6,047 nucleotides of DNA from positions 1 to 6,047 of the forward strand of contig JAVBPM010000007.1 in assembly GCA_031549605.1 (NCBI GenBank), written 5' to 3'. Position numbers and translations under genes: made by a program. The notes beneath the pieces are model-generated. The model saw nothing but the letters and a program-made list of their open reading frames with translations, did not search any database and had not been told where the DNA came from. Of this stretch, positions 1 through 4,536 are shown one piece after another (position 1 is the stretch's first letter; each line of letters opens with the position of its first letter). The stretch comes from WRAI01 sp031549605. Its GTDB lineage: Bacteria > Bacillota > Clostridia > Oscillospirales > UBA929.

Positions 1-404
1 ACCATATCCACAATCACCGGCGCCCCTGCACCCTCCCCTTGCCGCTCAGCAAACATCCCATACCGCTTGCCCAGCAGCTCCGCCGCCTTGATAACCTCCG
101 TCACCTTGGGCACAACCTCGACCACCTGCTTGTCCACCACCGCGCAGTCGAGCATCTCGCGTCGCAGTATGGCCGTCAGCGCGGCCATGACCTCGCGGGC
201 GTCGGCAATCTTCTCGTCGGCCACCTTCTCCTGCATGGCCGCCAGCTGGCGCTTGACCACCGGCCGCTGTAACAGCCGGTGGGCGTCCCTGGCCGTGCTG
301 GGGCTGTAGCCGGCACGGCGTGCGGCCGCCGCGCCGTTGGCGTCGACCATGTACTCCTGACAAAAGCGCAGCAGCCTGGCGCTGATCGGCTTATCCACCT
401 GCAA
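1..404 (-). CDS. Phage terminase small subunit (Terminase_2 family), 3' end cut by window edge
   Basis: Terminase small subunits bind phage DNA at packaging sites and hand it to the large subunit. The 134 visible codons give a helix-rich protein. An N-terminal helix-turn-helix-like region has the family pattern FCQEYMVDANGAAAARRAGY (residues 14-33), followed by SPSTARD. A charged helix follows (about 50-85), then the typical closing segment KAAELLGKRYGMF (residues 106-118). These match the usual Terminase_2 order (F..EY..D.N...A..RAGYS..TA, then ..LLGK..GMF). The start is taken as TTG at 404-402, because GGAGG (417-413) lies 8 nt upstream; the GTG two codons later is the alternative but is too far from that site. 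The next gene upstream ends 89 nt away, across a terminator. No large terminase or other phage gene is visible, so whether this is a prophage, a remnant or a domesticated gene cannot be settled here. The family call is fairly sure; the start is less so. Confidence 0.82.
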   Translation of the reverse strand, partial: MQVDKPISARLLRFCQEYMVDANGAAAARRAGYSPSTARDAHRLLQRPVVKRQLAAMQEKVADEKIADAREVMAALTAILRREMLDCAVVDKQVVEVVPKVTEVIKAAELLGKRYGMFAERQGEGAGAPVIVDM

Positions 405-420
405 ACGGCTCACCTCCCAA

Positions 421-449
421 ACAAAAAAACGGCGGACACACGTCCGCCG
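421..449 (-). terminator. Rho-independent terminator of the deacetylase-like/membrane-protein operon
   Basis: A perfect 8-bp GC-rich stem (CGGCGGAC paired with GTCCGCCG, 430-437 and 442-449) has a 4-nt loop. On the minus strand it is followed at once by seven T residues (429-423). It lies 44 nt past the stop codon of the membrane-protein gene, so it most simply ends that operon. The polarity is minus only, as the plus-strand side has no T run. Its T run ends only 5 nt before the ribosome binding site of the terminase gene, so it also sits in that gene's leader. Confidence 0.85.
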
Positions 450-463
450 CAGTATCCAGCCGT

Positions 464-472
464 ATTGTAGCA
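464..472 (-). promoter_or_regulatory. Possible extended -10 promoter for the terminase gene
   Basis: On the minus strand the short gap between the membrane-protein gene and the terminase gene contains TGCTACAAT (472-464). This fits an extended -10 element (TGnTATAAT with one mismatch). No good -35 hexamer lies 16-18 nt upstream; TTGAGA is about 22 nt away, which is too far. If used, transcription would start near 457 and the terminator hairpin at 449-430 would be inside the leader. This is a sequence match only. Confidence 0.35.
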
Positions 473-493
473 CAGTCGCCGGGCAAATTACTC

Positions 494-1195
494 TCAACCC
501 GTGACGGGAATGTTGTCGTCGCCTTTCTCGTTCTTCAGCGCCACAAGCAACCGGCGCAGCTGCCGGCGCTCGGCGAAGATGCGCCACACGCAGCAGACGG
601 CCATGGCCGCGCCCAGCCCAAAGACCACGCCACCCACGCCGTTTTCGCCGCCGCGGAACTGCCAGCCGAGAAAGCCAAACAGCGCCAGCATGACCACCGC
701 CAGCGCCAGCAGCTGAGCCGCCAGCGAGGCAAAGGCGTTGTAGTAGGCGTTGCGGTCGCGCACAATCACGCGCTGCACGGTGCGCACGTCCTTTTCAATC
801 ACCGTCAGCGACGGCGAGACAAAGCGGCCGGCGCGCTCGCGAAAGTAGCCGGCGCGGTAGCGCAGGTGAATGGCGGTGTCGGCCTGTACATCAACGCGAT
901 AGGTCGACTTGACGCAAAGCGCGCAAGCCTTGGCGTACCAGCGCTTATCGTCGCCCAGCCGCACCAGACACACCGCCGCTTGAAACGGCAGCAGCAGCAC
1001 AAAGAGCAGCCAGTGCCACCACGGACGACCCGTGTCAACGGTCGGCTGCACCGCCTCGACCTCAAACACGCCGTAGTGCCCGATGTCAAAGCTAACACCC
1101 TTCTTGTCCTTGCGAGACAACAGCTTGCGCTCGCCCTCCACGGACACCGCCAGCTGGACAGTCTCGGGCAGCTCGGCAAACACCGTCAGCTTCAC
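494..1195 (-). CDS. Unrecognised membrane protein with three predicted transmembrane helices
   Basis: I do not recognise the family. The first ~50 residues look like a small beta-rich domain (alternating hydrophobic pattern VKLTVFAEL..TVQLAVSVEG). A hydrophobic helix follows at about 60-78, then a basic, probably cytosolic stretch (about 80-150) rich in Arg, Tyr and Val. Two more helices lie at about 156-178 and 187-207, and the C-terminal tail is short and charged. Start choice: an in-frame GTG at 1201 would leave only 1 nt after AGGAGG. The GTG at 1195 is 7 nt downstream of it and is preferred, giving 233 residues. The gene begins 16 nt after the stop of the deacetylase-like gene and ends just before a terminator, so it is the second gene of a two-gene operon. 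The context suggests a cell-envelope role, but no function is assigned. Confidence 0.8.
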   Translation of the reverse strand: MKLTVFAELPETVQLAVSVEGERKLLSRKDKKGVSFDIGHYGVFEVEAVQPTVDTGRPWWHWLLFVLLLPFQAAVCLVRLGDDKRWYAKACALCVKSTYRVDVQADTAIHLRYRAGYFRERAGRFVSPSLTVIEKDVRTVQRVIVRDRNAYYNAFASLAAQLLALAVVMLALFGFLGWQFRGGENGVGGVVFGLGAAMAVCCVWRIFAERRQLRRLLVALKNEKGDDNIPVTG

Positions 1196-1211
1196 CGCCA
1201 CCCCTCCTCTT

Positions 1212-2105
1212 TTATGGCGTCGCGACGCCCACCAGCTCGCCGAACGCGTCGAGCGTGGTGCTGCGCCGGATGGGTACGCGCTTCATGGCCAAACAGTCCT
1301 CGCCGCAGGTAAACACGCCGCCGGCGGCATCGACGGCAAAGTCGTAGTAGAGCGCGACGGTGGTTTTCACCGTGTCGTTAAACTCACCGCCCGGATAGGC
1401 CATGGCCAGCACCGGCTTGCCGGACGCCGCCTCGAGCAGCGTCTTGGACTCGGCCAGCTCGGCGGTCAGCTCGGTCTCGTCGGTCACCTCGCTCAACCGC
1501 GCGCCCGACTTGGTGCGGCCCTGAATGGAAATCACGCCGCTGTCGGCCAGCTCCTTCACCTGCGCCTCGTCCATGCAGTTGGCGTCGGTAAACTTGTCGG
1601 TCTCGACAAAAATGGTCGCCTTGGCGTTGTAGGCTCGGAGAATGGGCACCAGCTCGCGGTAGTTGTCCATGCTCGACTCGTCGAAGGTGAGCAAAATCGG
1701 CTTTTCAAACTGCGCGATGTCGACCAAGTCCTCAAACGTAATGGCTTGATAGCCGTTCTGCTGCAAGAACTCCAGCTGTTTTTCAAACTCGGACGGCTTG
1801 ATGTAGCGCTCGGTCGCGCCGGACGCAGGGCTGGCGGCCACGCTGTAGTATTGCAGCACGGGGATTTTCTTGCCGGCGGCCTGCGCCAGCGCCTCCTGCG
1901 CCGTCAGCGGCTCGGGCGTCGGCTCCAGTGTCGGTTCAAGCGTCGGCTCAGGTGTCGGCTCAAGCGACGGCGCGGTGGTCGCGGTGGCCGTAGCCGAAGG
2001 CCCGGCGCCGGATAAGACGTCCAGCTGTTGCAGCGCAAAGGCGGCCGCCAGCACCACGGTCAGCACCAACAGCAGCACCAAAAAAATATCGGGTAATTTT
2101 CGCAT
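1212..2105 (-). CDS. Membrane-anchored polysaccharide-deacetylase-like (NodB fold) protein, probable pseudoenzyme
   Basis: An N-terminal anchor helix (residues 7-25, after MRKLPD) is followed by a low-complexity Ala/Thr then Pro/Glu linker (about 33-66) and an extracellular NodB-like domain (about 80-292). Family landmarks are IPVLQYYSV (81-89, usually VPVLMYHSV), PSEFEKQLEFLQQNGYQAIT (104-123), ILLTFDES (137-144, usually TFDDG), KATIFV (162-167) and the YPGGEFN loop (237-243). Active members deacetylate wall or biofilm polysaccharide using Asp and two His to hold a metal. Here the first Asp (D142) remains, but the second is Glu, and the segment after LADSG (186-190), where H-S/T-x-x-x-H belongs, reads VISIQGRTKSGARL. 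The whole protein has no histidine. Catalysis by the usual metal mechanism therefore seems unlikely; a binding or scaffold role is inferred. The start at 2105 has GAGG 6 nt upstream. An in-frame ATG at 2135 lies upstream of the predicted transcription start and is rejected. 297 residues. Confidence 0.88.
   Translation of the reverse strand: MRKLPDIFLVLLLVLTVVLAAAFALQQLDVLSGAGPSATATATTAPSLEPTPEPTLEPTLEPTPEPLTAQEALAQAAGKKIPVLQYYSVAASPASGATERYIKPSEFEKQLEFLQQNGYQAITFEDLVDIAQFEKPILLTFDESSMDNYRELVPILRAYNAKATIFVETDKFTDANCMDEAQVKELADSGVISIQGRTKSGARLSEVTDETELTAELAESKTLLEAASGKPVLAMAYPGGEFNDTVKTTVALYYDFAVDAAGGVFTCGEDCLAMKRVPIRRSTTLDAFGELVGVATP
1909..1968 (-). repeat. 12-bp tandem repeat (five units) encoding the Pro/Glu linker
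   Basis: Five imperfect 12-bp units of the plus-strand form GGCTCAAGYGTC run head to tail. On the coding (minus) strand they give tetrapeptides of the type T-(L/P)-E-P, at about residues 47-66 of the deacetylase-like protein. They form a stiff spacer between the membrane anchor and the folded domain. Unit number could vary between strains by slippage without breaking the frame. Confidence 0.85.
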
Positions 2106-2136
2106 AAGACACCTCATGATAGTAAGCAATGCCATT

Positions 2137-2165
2137 AGTATACATAATTTGACAGCTTTTGTAAA
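2137..2165 (-). promoter_or_regulatory. Sigma-A-like promoter of the deacetylase-like operon
   Basis: On the minus strand TTTACA (2165-2160) and TATACT (2142-2137) are separated by exactly 17 nt, each one mismatch from consensus, in an AT-rich stretch. The predicted start site near 2130 leaves a leader of about 25 nt before the ATG at 2105, which carries the ribosome binding site. This supports the downstream start codon for that gene. Confidence 0.75.
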
Positions 2166-2218
2166 GTAGTTTGCCGCGAGCGCACGCCGAAAAAAATGTC
2201 GAATCAGCAGTATTTCGC

Positions 2219-2392
2219 ATTGACATAATCATTTGACAGGCATATATTTAAGTAAACAGATACAGATAAAAACATTTACTAATAAGGAGAGGATCCCATG
2301 AAGCACACACGTCTCGCCGCCCTCATTACAACGCTGGTCCTGCTATTGTCTCTGGGCGCTTTCGCGCCCGCCCACGCGGCAGCCGAGCCGTT
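2219..2392 (+). repeat. Copy A of a duplicated promoter-leader-signal peptide cassette
   Basis: This 174-bp stretch matches 4363-4536 without gaps, with 9 mismatches by my count (about 95%). It runs from the -35 element through the leader, ribosome binding site and signal peptide, and stops where the mature proteins begin to differ. Exact runs include 2230-2275 (46 nt, promoter and leader) and 2326-2374 (49 nt, signal peptide). Similarity upstream of the -35 element is negligible. Confidence 0.93.
2220..2248 (+). promoter_or_regulatory. Sigma-A-like promoter of the first SLH protein gene
   Basis: TTGACA (2220-2225, perfect) and TATATT (2243-2248, one mismatch) are separated by 17 nt. The predicted start site near 2255 gives a leader of about 43 nt. 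A second perfect TTGACA lies inside the spacer at 2233-2238 but has no good -10 at the right distance. The leader holds a tandem ACAGAT pair (2256-2267) and a strong ribosome binding site, AAGGAGA (2284-2290), ending 7 nt before the ATG. The element is copied upstream of the second SLH gene. Confidence 0.8.
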
Positions 2393-4262
2393 TGCGCCCA
2401 TTAGCGCTGAGCTTTACCACAACGGCGCCGGTGTGTTACTCACCTTTTCCCAAGCCGTCGACTACATCACGCTCGACACCACCCTGCTATCCATATACAG
2501 CTTGCGGGTCGGTGACGACGGGCATACCTACGCCTATCATTATGACATTACCGGCACAGAGCTGCGTCCGAGCAACAACCAACTGGTCATCTATGTGGCG
2601 CCATACATCGTAAACGAGTATGTCAGCGTAATATCCAAGGCCGGTGCGATAAAAAACACAGCCGGCGCGCCAAATGCCGTCAGCCAGGTTTTCACGCCCG
2701 CTCTGCCACGCGTGGGCGAGCTGTCGCTGCTCGAAACAGCGATAGACACCACGGGCACAAAGGCGCGACTCACGTTTGACGCCGAAATTGACCCGACGTC
2801 GCTGGACACGTCAGGCGCGCAGTTCAGCGCAGTGTTCGGCAATGTGTTTACCGTTAACACTGACGAGATTTACACCGTGGTGCAGTCGGCGCGGCTGTCC
2901 GACGCCAAAACCGTTGAGTTAACACTCAAGTACCCCGTTCCGGCCCGCTGCGATTTAATACTGAACTACAACAACCCCAACTACACCTTTGCGCCCGCCA
3001 AGGCAGGGCCCATCCGCGCAAAGAGCGGCAATGTGTTCTGGGGCCGCGCACCGGGCTCCGCCTCAACAAGCAACCTGATTCATATCGCGGCCGGTGACAA
3101 CAGCTCGACGGTCAGCGGCAGCTTTGTCAACGGCCAGCGCGTGGCCGCCGCCACGCTGAACGGCGGCGTGCTGACCCTGACGCCAACTGCCGCCGAATGG
3201 ACGGCCATCATGGCAGCCGCTTTTGAATTTGCCGACACTGCCTCGGCGCTGCCGTACCATGGCAAGGCGCTGTACGTCAGCCGCACCTTCTCGGGCGCAA
3301 CGAACAACGACAAAGGCCTGACACTGTCGCTGACCCCCGCGCAACTGGCCGATCTGACCGATATGCCGGTCGTTGGCGACGCGTTTATGGCCACGCTCTA
3401 TTATGCGCTCACACAGCCACCGTCGCTGTCGACGGGCGGTAACGACCGCGTCGAGCTGGTCTTGACAAACTGGTCGCACTCCTCGTTAAAAATCGCCATT
3501 GCATTGACCCGCAACGGCAGTCCAGTACCGGTGGCAAGCAACATGCCGCTTGCCTATGTCAACTTCACAGAGCTGGCTTACGCCGCCCACAGCACAGTGC
3601 CCACCTATTGCAACACCAGGCAGCCCATAATGCGCTCATTCAACCAAAACGGTTTCTTCGCCCGTGTCTGCGCGCTGGGCGAGTACACTATGAGCAACGG
3701 CGTCAGCAGCAGCAACTTTATTGACGAGGGCGATGCCAGTTGGGCTACCGGCTCCATCAGGTTTCTGCAAGCTCGCGGCGTCGTCGGCGGCACGGGCGGC
3801 GGCAAGTTCTCGCCCAACCGCAAGGTCACACGCGCCGAGTTTGTCACGATGCTGATGCGTACCGTCACCCGCAACGTCACCACCACCGGCGTTAAGCAGT
3901 TTGCCGACGTTCCGGCGGGCAGCTACTACGAGCAGACGGTGCTCAAAGCGCGCGCGCTCGGCCTTGTCGGCGGCACGGGCGGCAACAAGTTTAACCCCAC
4001 CGCCTACATCACGCGCCAGGACATCGCCACCATGCTGCTGCGCCTGATGAATTTGGACATCTACATGTACTTGTATGACGCCGACGTCAAGGCGGTCAAT
4101 GCCTTCAGCGACTACAACACCACCGCCGACTACGCCAAAAACGCCATCGACGTCATGGTGCAAAACAAAATCATGGGCGGCTCTGCAGGAAAACTAACGC
4201 CCACCGCCTTTGCCACCCGCGCCGAAACGGCGGCCATGATCGAGCGCATGCTCAGATTCTAA
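2298..4262 (+). CDS. Secreted SLH-domain surface protein (complete, 654 residues)
   Basis: A probable S-layer or S-layer-associated protein. Residues 1-28 are a Sec signal peptide (MKHTR, a hydrophobic core, then APAHA-A). The mature part (about 30-470) is beta-rich. The segment at about 143-245 (LLETAIDTTGTKARLTFDAE and the following EIDPTSLD) resembles SwmB/Ig-like repeats of bacterial surface proteins, and an earlier, weaker copy spans about 33-130. Three SLH domains close the protein, at about 480-525, 534-585 and 601-652. Their wall-polymer-binding motifs read TRAE (511-514), TRQD (572-575) and TRAE (640-643). SLH domains bind secondary cell wall polymer, often pyruvylated, so the protein should be anchored outside the membrane by its C terminus. 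The ATG at 2298 follows a strong AAGGAGA site. The gene has its own promoter and a paralog 179 nt downstream. No clear terminator follows. The ligand or function of the middle region is unknown. Confidence 0.93.
   Translation: MKHTRLAALITTLVLLLSLGAFAPAHAAAEPFAPISAELYHNGAGVLLTFSQAVDYITLDTTLLSIYSLRVGDDGHTYAYHYDITGTELRPSNNQLVIYVAPYIVNEYVSVISKAGAIKNTAGAPNAVSQVFTPALPRVGELSLLETAIDTTGTKARLTFDAEIDPTSLDTSGAQFSAVFGNVFTVNTDEIYTVVQSARLSDAKTVELTLKYPVPARCDLILNYNNPNYTFAPAKAGPIRAKSGNVFWGRAPGSASTSNLIHIAAGDNSSTVSGSFVNGQRVAAATLNGGVLTLTPTAAEWTAIMAAAFEFADTASALPYHGKALYVSRTFSGATNNDKGLTLSLTPAQLADLTDMPVVGDAFMATLYYALTQPPSLSTGGNDRVELVLTNWSHSSLKIAIALTRNGSPVPVASNMPLAYVNFTELAYAAHSTVPTYCNTRQPIMRSFNQNGFFARVCALGEYTMSNGVSSSNFIDEGDASWATGSIRFLQARGVVGGTGGGKFSPNRKVTRAEFVTMLMRTVTRNVTTTGVKQFADVPAGSYYEQTVLKARALGLVGGTGGNKFNPTAYITRQDIATMLLRLMNLDIYMYLYDADVKAVNAFSDYNTTADYAKNAIDVMVQNKIMGGSAGKLTPTAFATRAETAAMIERMLRF
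3777..3944 (+). repeat. SLH-encoding segment shared with the downstream paralog (copy A)
   Basis: This segment covers most of SLH1 and the start of SLH2 and aligns without gaps to 5879-6046. I count 29 mismatches in 168 nt (about 83%) and 46 of 56 identical residues. Many differences are synonymous, unlike in the 5' cassette. Within the protein, the motif VGGTGG(G/N)KF also recurs between SLH1 and SLH2. Confidence 0.85.
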
Positions 4263-4362
4263 GCCAAGTCAATCGTACCGGCTGCAATGGAACCTTTCTC
4301 TTGCCGCTTTTGCGTTCAACCGGACTTGATAGGAGCAGACTTATTGCAGCGCCGTAGCTAAT

Positions 4363-4536
4363 ATTGACATAACCATTTGACAGGCATATATTTAAGTAAA
4401 CAGATACAGATAAAAACATCTACTGATAAGGAGACGATCCCATGAAACACCCACGTCTTGCCGCCCTCGTTACAACGCTGGTCCTGCTATTGTCTCTGGG
4501 CGCTTTCGCGCCCGCCCAAGCGGCAGCCGAGCCGTT
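4363..4536 (+). repeat. Copy B of the duplicated promoter-leader-signal peptide cassette
   Basis: Partner of 2219-2392 at a constant offset of 2144 bp. Four mismatches fall in the non-coding part and five in the signal-peptide codons. The coding changes are T4P, I10V and H26Q, while K3 and L6 differ only synonymously. Similarity ends abruptly after the AAAEP residues. Confidence 0.93.
4364..4392 (+). promoter_or_regulatory. Sigma-A-like promoter of the second SLH protein gene
   Basis: This is the duplicate of the promoter at 2220-2248: TTGACA (4364-4369), 17-nt spacer, TATATT (4387-4392). It keeps the second TTGACA (4377-4382) inside the spacer and the tandem ACAGAT pair (4400-4411) in the leader. 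The start site should lie near 4399. The 179-nt gap before it holds no gene and no convincing terminator for the upstream gene, so read-through from the first SLH gene is possible. Confidence 0.8.

Noticed and set aside
46..363. A minus-strand open frame starting with ATG at 363
   Set aside because: It is out of frame with the terminase reading. The alternative frame shows the conserved terminase motifs, whereas this one gives Gly/Arg-rich nonsense.
1199..1201. GTG at 1201 as start of the membrane-protein gene
   Set aside because: It would leave 1 nt between AGGAGG and the start codon; the in-frame GTG at 1195 has the normal 7-nt spacing.
1083..2015. A 310-codon open frame on the plus strand
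   Set aside because: It lies antisense to the deacetylase-like gene, which has clear family motifs, a promoter and a ribosome binding site. The translation is rich in Gly, Arg, His and Leu with no domain, typical of a GC-rich shadow frame.
2291..2296. GGATCC palindrome just before the first SLH start codon
   Set aside because: It is a chance restriction site created by the leader sequence; the second copy reads CGATCC, so the palindrome is not conserved.
3636..4163. A 175-codon open frame on the minus strand
   Set aside because: It is the antisense shadow of the SLH-coding part of the first SLH gene, and its composition is the reverse image of repeated SLH codons.
4281..4350. Inverted repeat GCTGCAAT / ATTGCAGC in the gap after the first SLH gene
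   Set aside because: The arms are only 8 bp with a 54-nt loop and no T run follows, so it is not a credible rho-independent terminator and could be chance.
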